From Parapedobacter sp037190485 (GTDB lineage: Bacteria; Bacteroidota; Bacteroidia; Sphingobacteriales; Sphingobacteriaceae), in assembly GCA_037190485.1 (NCBI GenBank), contig JBBCJB010000012.1, positions 62,001-126,000 of the forward strand: 64,000 nucleotides of DNA, in the 5' to 3' direction. Position 1 is the stretch's first letter. The number at the start of each line of letters is the position of its first letter. This document shows positions 7,698 to 16,934 of the stretch, piece after piece. A program made the position numbers and the translations under genes. The notes under the pieces are model-generated. The model was given only the letters and a program-made list of their open reading frames with translations, searched no databases and was not told where the DNA came from.

Positions 7698-8586
7698 TCG
7701 GCGTGCCGTAGGATATCTCCACCTGGAACCGCTTGTCCAATGCGCCGAGCAACGAGGCCGCGGATTTGGAGATGACGATGATGGCATCCCTGGTTTCGGC
7801 CGAGTCGGCGAATTTGCCCACCACCTTGGCCAACGCCGTGCGGTTGGTCATCGGATTGGTGATCTTGATCACCGTGCCCACGGGTGCCGTTTTGTGTAGT
7901 GCCAGCATGTTGCCGCTACCCTGGATGTCATCGATCCATACGCCCACGCCTTTTTCGCTCGTTTCGCGCAGCCCATAGCGGTTGGTCGGGATGTCGGGTG
8001 CTTCCTCGGTCTGGCCGGTGGTATCGGTGGCTACCGTTACCTGCGCCGGTACCGAAGCGGTCTGGATGGCGGGTGGGGCCGGCAGTTCCTTGTGCGGTAT
8101 TTTCAGGATCGTACCGGCCTTGATGGTATCTGCCGACAAGCCATTCGCCCGTTTGATGGTTTCTACCGAAATGATGAACCGCTTGGAGATGGTGTACAGC
8201 GTTTCGCCTTTGCCGACCTTGTATTGCGTGAACTCGTTCGGCGCCAGGTTGGGTATCGCTGCCGGGCGTTGTGCAGTGGATTGGTTCGTTGACGTAGCCG
8301 CCGCGCTGCTGCCCGAGGGCACACGCACCGTATCGCCGATCTTCAACGCCTTGTTGCCGTTGGCATTGATGATGTCTTTCACCGGAACTTGGTATCGCCT
8401 GCTCAGCCCGAAATAGGTTTCCTTGGCCTCCAACCGATGGATGATGATCTTCAGGCCATTTTCATGTTCCACCCCGATCGAGTCAGGGAACGTCACATTG
8501 GCCTTCACGGAAGGAGAGGATAAGCTCAAGACGCTGGCTATGAAAGCGATAACGATATAAAGGTGGCTTTGAAATTTCGTTCTCAT
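7684..8586 (-). CDS. Exported LysM protein with C-terminal double-psi beta-barrel-like domain
   Basis: 300 residues from ATG 8584-8586 (a TTG at 8604 is less likely). A signal peptide covers about residues 1-30. Two LysM repeats follow: one around 50-90 (KETYFGLSRRYQVPVKDIINA) and one around 120-165 (GETLYTISKRFIISVETIKRA). The C-terminal 100 residues (GVGVWIDDIQGSGNMLALH onward) resemble an RlpA-type double-psi barrel. It probably binds peptidoglycan in the periplasm. No catalytic residues can be assigned with confidence. Confidence 0.8.
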   Translation of the reverse strand: MRTKFQSHLYIVIAFIASVLSLSSPSVKANVTFPDSIGVEHENGLKIIIHRLEAKETYFGLSRRYQVPVKDIINANGNKALKIGDTVRVPSGSSAAATSTNQSTAQRPAAIPNLAPNEFTQYKVGKGETLYTISKRFIISVETIKRANGLSADTIKAGTILKIPHKELPAPPAIQTASVPAQVTVATDTTGQTEEAPDIPTNRYGLRETSEKGVGVWIDDIQGSGNMLALHKTAPVGTVIKITNPMTNRTALAKVVGKFADSAETRDAIIVISKSAASLLGALDKRFQVEISYGTPNDPN

Positions 8587-8604
8587 GTTTGAATTTGGCT
8601 GCAA

Positions 8605-9363
8605 TTATACTAAATACGATACAATTTCCCGTTTATTGTCGCCAATTAGGAAAAGCTGGTCGGCGATGGAAAAGAACGCTTCGGGTACCATTTTCTCCAA
8701 CCCGTGCAACACGATCGCGGTAGCCAGGGTCTCCGATCCCGACGTCACCGCCAGTCGCAGCCGATAGGTATTCCCGTGTTCCAGCTCGTGAAAGGCCCAT
8801 ACCGTCTTGCGACCCACTTGGCTATGGAATACATCCCCCCGATGCGCATCCGATGCGAGCGATGTCGGGAGCCCTTCCGCATGCCGTGTGGGTAAGACGA
8901 TTTCCGGCCGGATGGGTTTATCGGATGAACTGTTAATTTTTGTTAAATCTCCCGTGGCGGGATCCATCGATTGTTCATATCCGCTGGCAAAGCTACGGTG
9001 CCTCACGACCAGCGTCCCTTCCTCGACGGCAAGTAGCGTATGGTTATACTGTTCCCACAGCGTCTTTCCGGTGCGCGCGTCGATGCAGGCAATCCCCGGG
9101 TGGTTTGGACTGTCCTGTCCGAAGGCCCGGACGATAAGCCTGTCGGCGACGATCGCGGCCAATGTCCAATGGCGGTCGCCATAGGCCAGCTCCTGGATGG
9201 TAGACTCGCCCGTTTCATAGCGGAATGCCGAGAACAGTGGCTGGCCCGTGTCGGGCTGCCGGGTTTCTACGGCGAGCATGCCCGTGGCCGTATCGGCCTC
9301 GATGCGCCAGACCAATCCCAAAAAACTTTTTTTGAATGCGCTTTTTAGTGTATATTTATCCAT
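8605..9363 (-). CDS. DUF4905 domain-containing protein
   Basis: 252 residues from ATG 9361-9363; an earlier TTG is in frame. It has no signal peptide. The repeated pattern VWRIEADTATGMLAVETR, then IACIDARTGKTLWEQYNH, looks like beta-propeller or PQQ-like strands and matches my recollection of DUF4905, a family limited to Bacteroidota. Function unknown. It ends 18 bases before the LysM gene and is divergent from the NfeD gene. Confidence 0.7.
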   Translation of the reverse strand: MDKYTLKSAFKKSFLGLVWRIEADTATGMLAVETRQPDTGQPLFSAFRYETGESTIQELAYGDRHWTLAAIVADRLIVRAFGQDSPNHPGIACIDARTGKTLWEQYNHTLLAVEEGTLVVRHRSFASGYEQSMDPATGDLTKINSSSDKPIRPEIVLPTRHAEGLPTSLASDAHRGDVFHSQVGRKTVWAFHELEHGNTYRLRLAVTSGSETLATAIVLHGLEKMVPEAFFSIADQLFLIGDNKREIVSYLV

Positions 9364-9393
9364 TGGCTCCAAAACTATGACGAATTGAACGAT

Positions 9394-10722
9394 ATGTCCA
9401 AAAAAATAACACTCATTCTATCCCTGTTGCTGGCGGTATGTTGGTCGCAGGCGCAGCAAATCTACCGATTTGACATCAAGGAGGATATCGGGCCGAATGC
9501 TTGGCGCACGGTCAAGAATGCCTATGCCAATGCGGAGGAAGCCCAGGTAGACGCCGTATTGATCGAGATGAACACGTTTGGCGGCTTGGTCAATTTCGCG
9601 GACTCCATCCGCACGCGGATCCTGGATTCACCGCTCAAGACGGTCGTCTTCATCAACCACAATGCCGCTTCGGCTGGCGCGCTGATCGCGTTGGCCACCG
9701 ATCGCATCTACATGAGCAAGGGGTCGAGCATCGGGGCGGCCAGCGTGGTCGATCAGTCCGGGCAGGTACTCCCGGAAAAGCACCAGTCCTACATGCGCGG
9801 AATCATGCGTGCCACGGCCGAGGCCAAGGGCCGCGATCCGAAGGTGGCCGAGGCGTTCGTCGATCCCGATGTCGACGTGCCGAACATCAAGCCGGCGGGC
9901 AAGGTACTCACGCTCACTTCCTCCGAGGCGGTGAACATCGGCTTGGCGGAGGCCGAGGTGGCGTCGGTGGCCGAAGTGTTGGCCGCTGAAGGCATTTCCA
10001 GCCCGGAGGTCACGACGCATCGGGTCACGGCCATCGACCGCATCATCGCCTTCCTGATCAGTCCGGCCGTGAGCGGCGTCTTGATCCTCCTGATCATCGG
10101 GGGCATCTACTTCGAGATGCAGACCCCGGGGGTGGGCTTCGCGTTGGTGGTCGCCATCGTCGCAGCCGTGCTGTTTTTCGCACCGCTGTATATCCAAGGG
10201 CTGGCAGACCATTGGGAGATCGCGCTGTTCATCGCGGGTATCATACTGATCCTCCTGGAGCTGTTCGTCATCCCCGGATTCGGCGTCACGGGCATACTCG
10301 GTATCATCTGCTTGGTATGCGGTTTGGCGTTCAGCATGGTGGCCAACGATTATTTCAATTTTTCCATTTCCGAACCGGGTATGTTGTTCAATTCATTTCT
10401 ATTGGTTATCGCTTCCATGTTCGTGGCCACGATCGTGATGGTCATCTTCGGCAAGAGCCTGCTCAATACCCGCGCATTCAAGCGCCTGGTCTTGCAGGAC
10501 GAACAGCGTTCGGAGCAGGGGTATACCTCTTCGCGCAAGGATTCGGCCATGGTGGGCCGCGAGGGGGTCGCCAAGACGGTGCTGCGCCCGTCGGGCAAGG
10601 TCGAGATCGATGGCAAGTGGTACGATGCCGTGGCGCTGGATGGGTTCATCGACATCGGCGAGGCCGTTTACGTGGAGAAGCACGAGAACTATAATCTGTT
10701 TGTCAGGAAAAAAAGGATGTGA
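9394..10722 (+). CDS. NfeD family membrane-bound serine protease (ClpP-class)
   Basis: 442 residues from ATG 9394. A signal peptide (to about residue 21) is followed by a ClpP-like protease domain with probable nucleophile S93 (AASAGALIAL) and a candidate general-base Lys at 145. Residues about 220-350 hold several TM helices, and the C-terminal 90 residues form the NfeD OB-fold-like domain ending in EKHENYNLFVRKKRM. The family is thought to work with slipin/SPFH proteins in membrane quality control; no SPFH gene is next to it here. Confidence 0.88.
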   Translation: MSKKITLILSLLLAVCWSQAQQIYRFDIKEDIGPNAWRTVKNAYANAEEAQVDAVLIEMNTFGGLVNFADSIRTRILDSPLKTVVFINHNAASAGALIALATDRIYMSKGSSIGAASVVDQSGQVLPEKHQSYMRGIMRATAEAKGRDPKVAEAFVDPDVDVPNIKPAGKVLTLTSSEAVNIGLAEAEVASVAEVLAAEGISSPEVTTHRVTAIDRIIAFLISPAVSGVLILLIIGGIYFEMQTPGVGFALVVAIVAAVLFFAPLYIQGLADHWEIALFIAGIILILLELFVIPGFGVTGILGIICLVCGLAFSMVANDYFNFSISEPGMLFNSFLLVIASMFVATIVMVIFGKSLLNTRAFKRLVLQDEQRSEQGYTSSRKDSAMVGREGVAKTVLRPSGKVEIDGKWYDAVALDGFIDIGEAVYVEKHENYNLFVRKKRM

Positions 10723-10783
10723 GCCTCCGTGGTAAACTTTTCTTACCTTTAGGTGTTTTTTTAGCAATTAAATCATCAGGATC

Positions 10784-11263
10784 ATGAACCCAAAAGCGAT
10801 CAGTTTAGAAGAGAAGAAGTTAAGGCCCGTGGTAGACCATTTGAATGATTTGCTGGCCAATTATCACATCCATTACCAAAAATTGCGGGGCTGCCATTGG
10901 AACGTCAGGGGCAACCATTTCTTTACCTTGCATGCCAAATTCGAGGAACTGTACACGAATGCGCTGACCACGATCGATGAACTGGCGGAACGCATCCTTA
11001 CCCTCGGCAAGTCGCCGCTCAGTACGTTCAAGGATTACGTGGGGCAATCCGAAATCAAGGAAGTCGACACGATCGGCATGAATGACATCGATATGGTGAA
11101 GGCCATCATCGCAGACCTGGAGGCGCTCATCGGCATGCAACGCGATTTGCTGGAGATCACCTCCGAAGCGGAAGACGAAGGAACGAACGACATGATCAAC
11201 GCCTTCATGCAATTCAACGAAAAGCAGAATTGGATGCTACGCGCCTTTGTCAACAAGGCATAG
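10784..11263 (+). CDS. dps: Dps family ferritin-like DNA-protecting protein
   Basis: 159 residues. The ferroxidase ligands H38, H50, D65 and E69 keep the exact spacing known from Listeria Dps (H31, H43, D58, E62). Dps dodecamers oxidise and store iron and protect DNA from peroxide. It stands alone, with a TACCTTTA element (10744-10751) 32 bases upstream as a possible -7 site. Confidence 0.95.
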   Translation: MNPKAISLEEKKLRPVVDHLNDLLANYHIHYQKLRGCHWNVRGNHFFTLHAKFEELYTNALTTIDELAERILTLGKSPLSTFKDYVGQSEIKEVDTIGMNDIDMVKAIIADLEALIGMQRDLLEITSEAEDEGTNDMINAFMQFNEKQNWMLRAFVNKA

Positions 11264-11373
11264 GGCAATTTGTAATTTTCAGTAGGTTTGTACCCATCTT
11301 ATCGTTATTTTCGGCGCACTTACAAACGCTATGGAACTGTCGCGAAATAAAGTGAACAAATCAAGCGCAGCAA

Positions 11374-11452
11374 TTTTGTTCGTTATCAAGGCGCATATTG
11401 CGGCTCATAGCGGAGCTATGGGCAAGATATGCAACGAAGAGAACGGGCAAAA
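11374..11452. repeat. Long imperfect inverted repeat (hairpin element)
   Basis: Two 38-base arms (11374-11411 and 11415-11452) flank the loop GGA. The outer ends TTTTG/AAAA, GCATAT/ATATGC and the inner CATAGC/GCTATG pair well, with mismatches between. It lies in the 246-base gap between dps and the 2-hydroxyacid dehydrogenase gene. It could be a REP/MITE-like repeat, a terminator for dps or a structured leader. I recall similar hairpins in related genomes, but this is unverified. Confidence 0.5.
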
Positions 11453-11509
11453 GGGCACGCTTGGATGTTCAGGTTGTTTTGTGTCAGTTCCGCTAAAATA
11501 AACGATAAG

Positions 11510-12526
11510 ATGAGTCGACCGATTATTGCTATTGTCAATTCGAGTACGTTCGGTAAACATTTTGCCGAACACATGGATACCCTCCACGATTTCGCGGATA
11601 TCCGGCACGTCAACGTCCCGGCGGATATCGACGCCGATGCCCTGGCTGCCGAACTCAAGGGCACCGATGGCATCATTGCCAGCGTGACCCCGAAATTCCC
11701 GAGACGGACGCTGGAACAATTGGACAGGCTCGTCCTGTTGGTGCGCCATGGCATCGGTTGCGACAACGTCGATCTGGAGGCCGCCACCGAGCTCGGGATA
11801 CCCGTGTCGCGCGTCAAGGGCATCGTGGAGAAAGAGGCCGTGGCCGAGTACGCCGTATCGCTGTTGCTGACCGCCGCGCGCAAGGTGGCAGACGGGCACC
11901 AAGCCGTGAGGGGCAGTGCGTGGAGCAGCCGTGCCGGCATGATTGGCATCGAGCTCAAGGGAAAGACCGTAGGCATCATCGGGTTGGGGAACATCGGTTC
12001 ACGCAGCGCCGAAATCTTGTCCAACGGATTTTGTGCAAACGTTATCGCATCCGATCCCTACATCGACAAGGCCCGTTTCGGGCAGTTCGGTGCCACCGAG
12101 GTGTCGTTGGATGAATTGGTGCGGACATCGCACGTCATCCTGTTCCATTGCCCGCTGACGGACGAGACGAAACGGATGTTGGGGGCCGCCCAGTTCGCCA
12201 GTATGCGGCAAGGGGCGATATTGGTGAACACGTGCCGTGGCGAATTGGTCGATGAGGATGCATTGTATGCCGCCTTGCAATCGGGCCAGCTCGGCGCCTA
12301 TGCCACCGACGTGGTGGAGGGCGAGCCGATCGACGGCAACCACCGGTTGGCGAAACTCGACAATGCGTTGATCACGCCGCACCTGGGGGGATACAGTTGG
12401 GAATCGCTCCATGGGATGGGGCAGACCTGCGTGGATGATTCGGTGGCGGTGTTCCGCCAAGGCGGCGTCCCGGGCGAACTGGCCAACCCCGAGGTGTTGG
12501 AAACAGCCTACCGGAAATGGCGCTAG
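11510..12526 (+). CDS. D-isomer-specific 2-hydroxyacid dehydrogenase
   Basis: 338 residues from ATG 11510. NAD-binding motif GLGNIG at 158-163; the catalytic triad is in NTCRGELVDE (Arg), EGEP (Glu) and TPHLGG (His). The family reduces 2-keto acids or oxidises D-2-hydroxy acids; the substrate is not clear. It overlaps the start of the FGGY kinase gene by ten bases, suggesting a shared sugar-acid pathway (inference). A sugar isomerase-like gene lies 4.4 kb further on but on the other strand. Confidence 0.88.
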   Translation: MSRPIIAIVNSSTFGKHFAEHMDTLHDFADIRHVNVPADIDADALAAELKGTDGIIASVTPKFPRRTLEQLDRLVLLVRHGIGCDNVDLEAATELGIPVSRVKGIVEKEAVAEYAVSLLLTAARKVADGHQAVRGSAWSSRAGMIGIELKGKTVGIIGLGNIGSRSAEILSNGFCANVIASDPYIDKARFGQFGATEVSLDELVRTSHVILFHCPLTDETKRMLGAAQFASMRQGAILVNTCRGELVDEDALYAALQSGQLGAYATDVVEGEPIDGNHRLAKLDNALITPHLGGYSWESLHGMGQTCVDDSVAVFRQGGVPGELANPEVLETAYRKWR

Positions 12527-14001
12527 CGCTCGCCATCGATCTGGGTACCACCAACCTGAAAGTGGGGCTGGTGGATGAGCGTGGCTCGCTCATCGGCGTC
12601 CGGTCGGCGGCCGTGCCGGTGGTTGGCGGCACCGCGGGCAGCGCCGAGCACGACCCGGCGCAACTCAAGGCGCTTATCCTCGACCTTTGCCGTGACCTGC
12701 TGGCCGATGGTGGGGCGGATCGCGTGGCCTATGTCGTGGGTTCGACCTACCAATTCGGGTTGATGTTGCTCGATGCGGAAAAGCGACCGCTCACCGGGAT
12801 GACGCTGCTTGCCGATATCCGGTCGCAACGCACGTTCGATGCGTTCCTGGCCGAGTTTGCCGACGTAGACCTCTATGCAAGTACCGGGTGCCCGTTGATG
12901 ACGCCGTACCTGTTGCCGCGCCTGTACTATTTTTCGCGCATGGAGCCGGATGTATTCCGGCAAGCCCGTTATTTTACCGATAGCAAAGCATTCCTGTATG
13001 AATGGCTTACCGGCGAATTCGTGACCGATTTGAGCACGGCCGCGGCCAGTCAACTCTATCGGATCGAAGACAGCGGTTGGGACGAGGCGTCCCTCGCCCG
13101 CTTGGGCCTGTCGGCCGCGCAGTTTCCGGGCATCGCCGATGGAACCACCCAGATCGCATCCCTTCGGGAAGAGCTGCGCGACGCCCTTGGGTTGCAACCG
13201 GGCGTCCAGGTCTTGCTGGGCGTGTACGACGGTGCGGCGCTCGCCGTGGGGCTCGGTGCCCTCCAGCCCGGTGTGGGCATCATCAACGTGGGCACTTCGG
13301 CCATGTTGCGGGTTCCGGGCGACGTGCCGGCTTTCGACAAGGGAGAAAACAAGCGCATCCAGCCCTATGCGTTGAATGATCGGCTCTTCCTCAATGGCGG
13401 TGCGCTCAACAATGCCGCATTGCCTGTCAACTGGTTGCGCGAAAACCTGTTTGACGTCGATCTGTCCAATCCGGCCATGCTCGAAACCGGGAGCGGTTCG
13501 CCGCTGATCTGTTTGCCGTACCTGACCAGCGAACGCGATTCGAAGACCGGGCCTTATGCTTCGGGCGTGTTTTTCGGGTTGCGGCAATACCACGGTAAAA
13601 CGGATGTCGCGCGTGCGGTCTTGGAGGGGGTGGCTTACTCGATGCGTTATCTCTACGAAGCGCTCCAGGAGAACGAGCTGCCGGTTGCCGAGCTGCGCAT
13701 GGGTGGCGGTGGTGCGCAAATCGGCGCATGGCCGCAACTGTTCGCCAATATCCTCGGGCTTCCGATCACCATCCCGTCGGGAGACCAGATGGGATTGGTG
13801 GGAAGCGCGATGCTGGCCTTCGTGGCCGGCGGCCACTATCCGTCCGTTGCCGATATGCGGCGGGAAGCCATCCAGGCGGGTATCCGCATAGACCCCGACC
13901 CGGATGCGGCGGCCATCCATCAGGAGCGCTATCGGTTTTTCAGGAAGGTACGCGAAACGCTTGCGCCGTTGTACAGGGAGCACGCCTCGCTGTCCCGCTA
14001 A
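12517..14001 (+). CDS. FGGY family carbohydrate kinase
   Basis: 494 residues with the ASKHA fold. The phosphate-1 motif is DLGTTNLKVG (8-17), and the C-terminal MGGGGAQIGAW and PSGDQMGLVGSAMLA are typical of xylulokinase/gluconokinase-type enzymes. It phosphorylates a sugar or sugar acid with ATP; the exact substrate cannot be assigned. Its ATG lies inside the last codons of the 2-hydroxyacid dehydrogenase gene, so translation is coupled. Confidence 0.88.
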   Translation: MALALAIDLGTTNLKVGLVDERGSLIGVRSAAVPVVGGTAGSAEHDPAQLKALILDLCRDLLADGGADRVAYVVGSTYQFGLMLLDAEKRPLTGMTLLADIRSQRTFDAFLAEFADVDLYASTGCPLMTPYLLPRLYYFSRMEPDVFRQARYFTDSKAFLYEWLTGEFVTDLSTAAASQLYRIEDSGWDEASLARLGLSAAQFPGIADGTTQIASLREELRDALGLQPGVQVLLGVYDGAALAVGLGALQPGVGIINVGTSAMLRVPGDVPAFDKGENKRIQPYALNDRLFLNGGALNNAALPVNWLRENLFDVDLSNPAMLETGSGSPLICLPYLTSERDSKTGPYASGVFFGLRQYHGKTDVARAVLEGVAYSMRYLYEALQENELPVAELRMGGGGAQIGAWPQLFANILGLPITIPSGDQMGLVGSAMLAFVAGGHYPSVADMRREAIQAGIRIDPDPDAAAIHQERYRFFRKVRETLAPLYREHASLSR

Positions 14002-14102
14002 CGGGTCGGCCGGGGCGGCGCCGCGCATGCGCGGCGAGGGCACACTTGCGGATATGGAGGCGATTCGTTATGTTTGGGTGCTGCATATCGGCAAACCGGA
14101 TT

Positions 14103-16559
14103 ATGGTGAAAGTCATCAAGCATTGTTGGCCGTTGGTCGTTTCGCTGGCCTTGATTTACGTGTTCCACCGCGGTTGGGGCGTACTGCCCCCGCTGGGCAA
14201 GGTGTTCAGCCCGTTCCACGGTTTCTTGCAGCAGGCGGGGGGGCGTGGGGGTGAGGCCGACCGGGAAATCACGCTGAGCGGTTTGGCGGAAGATGTCGTG
14301 GTCCGGTATGACGACAACGCCGTGCCGCACATCTTCGCGCGGAACGAAAGGGACCTTTACTTCGCCCAGGGCTATGTCATCGCGCGGGACAGGCTATGGC
14401 AGATGGAGTTCTACACGCTTGCCGCTGAAGGCAGGCTCACCGAGGTGGTGGGGCCAGCCGCCCTCGAATACGATCGGTACAACCGGCGATTGGGCATGGC
14501 CCGCACGGCGGCCACGATCGCGGAACGGATGGCCGCCGATACGGTGGCCCATCGCATACTGGAAGCCTACGCAGCCGGCGTGAACGCCTACATCGATGGA
14601 TTGGGCTACCAAGGCCTACCGGTGGAATACAAATTGCTGGATTACGTGCCCGAACGTTGGTCGCCCTACAAATCCATCTTGATGCTCATGAACATGCGGC
14701 ACACGCTGAACGGGGGGAGTGATGACTACCGGCTCACCAACGTGTTGGCCAGATTCGGGCCCGAAGTCACCGACGACCTGTTCCCGGCCTATCCGGCGGA
14801 GGAATCGCCGATCGTGCCCACCGGCACGGAATGGGGGTTCGCGCCGTCATCCGTGCCCGCCGTGCCCGATACCGTGGCCTACCTCCCGGAGTCCGGTGCG
14901 CTGGCCTTTTCGGTACCCGCACCCCGGCCGGAAGTGGGCAGCAACAATTGGGCGGTAGGCGGCAGCAAGTCGGCCACGGGGTTGCCCATCCTCGCCAACG
15001 ATCCGCACCTGCGGCTGACCCTGCCTTCCATTTGGTACCAGATGCAGTTGTCAGCGCCCGGGGTCAACGTTTGCGGGGTCGCATTGCCCGGTACGCCCGC
15101 GATCATCATCGGCTTCAACAAGGATATCGCCTGGGGCGTCACCAATACCGGATCGGATGTGATGGATTTCTACCGCATCCGCTTCCAGGATGAACGACTC
15201 GGCGCCTATTGGCACGATGGCCGGTGGAAGCCGACGACCCTGCAGGTCGAAGCGTTCAAGATCAAGGGCGCCGATCCAATCCGGGATACGCTGTACTATA
15301 CCCACCACGGGCCGATTGTCTATCACGAGGCGAAATCGACGAACTACGGTAGGAACATCCCCGTAGGGTATGCCATGCGCTGGGTGGCCAATGAGACCGA
15401 CGGTGCGGATGTCCTCACGTTCCATTACCTGAATCGGGCCAGCGGCTACGGCGACTACCGAGATGCGCTGGCCCATTTCACCGCTCCCGCGCAGAATTTC
15501 GTGTTCTCGAGCAACGAGGATGACATCGCCATCGCCTCGAATGGAAAGTTGCCGCTCAAATGGAAAGGGCAGGGCAGGTACCTGCTCGATGGCACGTCCG
15601 CTGCGCACGACTGGCAGGGGTGGATCCCGCGTGAACAGAACCCGTCGGTGAAGAATCCACCCCGTGGGTTCGTCAGTTCGGCCAACCAGTTTCCGGCGGA
15701 TACGTCCTACCCGTATTACCTGGATTGGAAGTTCGCCCATTCCAGCCGGGCGATCCGCATCAACGAGCGGCTCGAGGCCATGGAAAATGCCTCCGCCGAC
15801 AGCTTGCGCGACTTACAGAACGACAACCACAACGTCGATGCCCGGCGCATCTTGCCCCGGCTCCTGGAATCACTGGCGTCGGACGACTCGATCCGGTGGT
15901 CGACCGAATTCGACCTGATCCAGCGTTGGGATCACCGGAACGATGCCGATGCCGCCGGGGCCGCCATCTTCGAGCATTGGATGGACGAATTGCTTGCGGC
16001 GATCTGGGCGGATGAGTTCCCGAGCGGTGAAGGGCTCCTGTATCCCAGCCTGGACCGGACGTTTGAACTCATCGTCCACGAGCCTGGCGCGAAATGGTTC
16101 GATCGGGTCGATACGCCCGATACGCTGGAAACCATTGACGGCATCATCCGCCTGAGTTTCCGGGTCACGATCGCGAAATTACGCGAGCGGTTCGGCGAGC
16201 CGACGGGCACGAATTGGGCATGGCATAAGGTGAAGGGTACGCGGATCACGCACCTGGTGCCCAATTTCACGTCATTCGGCCGCCACGATATCCCGAATGG
16301 CGGTGGAGGCGGCATCGTCAATGCCACGACGGGGACACATGGCCCATCGTGGCGCATGGTGGTGCAATTGGATAGCGTATGGCCGGTGGCCTATGGGCTA
16401 TACCCTGGCGGGCAGTCGGGCAATCCGGGCAGCCACTACTACGACAACATGATCGAGCGCTGGGCCGACGGGCGGTTGGATGCGTTGCTTTTCCTCAAGG
16501 ACGTCGATGAGCCATCGGAAAGGCTCCGTCATCGGATCGCGCTGAAACCCAAAAGATAA
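14103..16559 (+). CDS. Penicillin acylase family (Ntn-hydrolase) protein
   Basis: 818 residues from ATG 14103. One N-terminal hydrophobic segment (about 8-25) may be a signal or anchor. The alpha-chain region carries NAVPHIFARNERDLYFAQGY, and autocleavage should expose S280 in GSNNWAVGG as the N-terminal nucleophile of the beta chain. Relatives cleave amides such as acyl-homoserine lactones, penicillins or acylated amino acids; the substrate is unknown. Full family length. A small membrane protein gene follows after six bases. Confidence 0.9.
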   Translation: MVKVIKHCWPLVVSLALIYVFHRGWGVLPPLGKVFSPFHGFLQQAGGRGGEADREITLSGLAEDVVVRYDDNAVPHIFARNERDLYFAQGYVIARDRLWQMEFYTLAAEGRLTEVVGPAALEYDRYNRRLGMARTAATIAERMAADTVAHRILEAYAAGVNAYIDGLGYQGLPVEYKLLDYVPERWSPYKSILMLMNMRHTLNGGSDDYRLTNVLARFGPEVTDDLFPAYPAEESPIVPTGTEWGFAPSSVPAVPDTVAYLPESGALAFSVPAPRPEVGSNNWAVGGSKSATGLPILANDPHLRLTLPSIWYQMQLSAPGVNVCGVALPGTPAIIIGFNKDIAWGVTNTGSDVMDFYRIRFQDERLGAYWHDGRWKPTTLQVEAFKIKGADPIRDTLYYTHHGPIVYHEAKSTNYGRNIPVGYAMRWVANETDGADVLTFHYLNRASGYGDYRDALAHFTAPAQNFVFSSNEDDIAIASNGKLPLKWKGQGRYLLDGTSAAHDWQGWIPREQNPSVKNPPRGFVSSANQFPADTSYPYYLDWKFAHSSRAIRINERLEAMENASADSLRDLQNDNHNVDARRILPRLLESLASDDSIRWSTEFDLIQRWDHRNDADAAGAAIFEHWMDELLAAIWADEFPSGEGLLYPSLDRTFELIVHEPGAKWFDRVDTPDTLETIDGIIRLSFRVTIAKLRERFGEPTGTNWAWHKVKGTRITHLVPNFTSFGRHDIPNGGGGGIVNATTGTHGPSWRMVVQLDSVWPVAYGLYPGGQSGNPGSHYYDNMIERWADGRLDALLFLKDVDEPSERLRHRIALKPKR

Positions 16560-16565
16560 CCAGCT

Positions 16566-16934
16566 ATGCTATACCTGTTGATTGTGTTTATTGGTGGGTT
16601 GCTGTCCCTTTTTTGTCCCTGGTGGGTCATCGCGCCGGTTTGTTTCGCGTCGTGTTGGCTGTTTGCGCGGCACGGTGCGCAGGCATTCCGGGTTTCGGCG
16701 CTTGGCGGGATGACGGTCTGGCTGTCGTACGGCGCGTACCTTCACGCCGTATCCAACGGGAAGTTGACCGATGGCGTGGTGGGCATTTTCGCGGCCGGCA
16801 TACCGGCCTTGTCCGGGGTGCCGAGCCTCCTGTTGGTCTTGTTGGTCGCCGCGCTCGTCATCGGCACGGTTAGCGGCTTCTCCGGGCTTGCCGGCTTGAA
16901 GATCGGCCGGCTTACACGCCGGCCTCGCGGATAA
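16566..16934 (+). CDS. Small membrane protein, four predicted TM
   Basis: 122 residues, with hydrophobic stretches at about 1-15, 19-33, 43-62 and 85-103, and an Arg-rich C-terminus (GRLTRRPRG). No family is recognised with confidence. It begins six bases after the acylase stop, so it is likely in that operon. Its last 23 bases overlap the convergent sugar isomerase-like gene. Confidence 0.6.
   Translation: MLYLLIVFIGGLLSLFCPWWVIAPVCFASCWLFARHGAQAFRVSALGGMTVWLSYGAYLHAVSNGKLTDGVVGIFAAGIPALSGVPSLLLVLLVAALVIGTVSGFSGLAGLKIGRLTRRPRG

Noticed and set aside
11374..11452. Insertion sequence at the hairpin element
   Set aside because: No transposase frame or target duplication was seen near it; kept only as a repeat.
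12523..14043. 506-residue minus-strand frame opposite the FGGY kinase
   Set aside because: Complete antisense overlap with a kinase showing full motifs.
13728..14102. Upstream extension of the acylase frame into the FGGY kinase gene
   Set aside because: The extension lies inside the kinase coding region and lacks family resemblance; ATG 14103 precedes a normal hydrophobic N-terminus.
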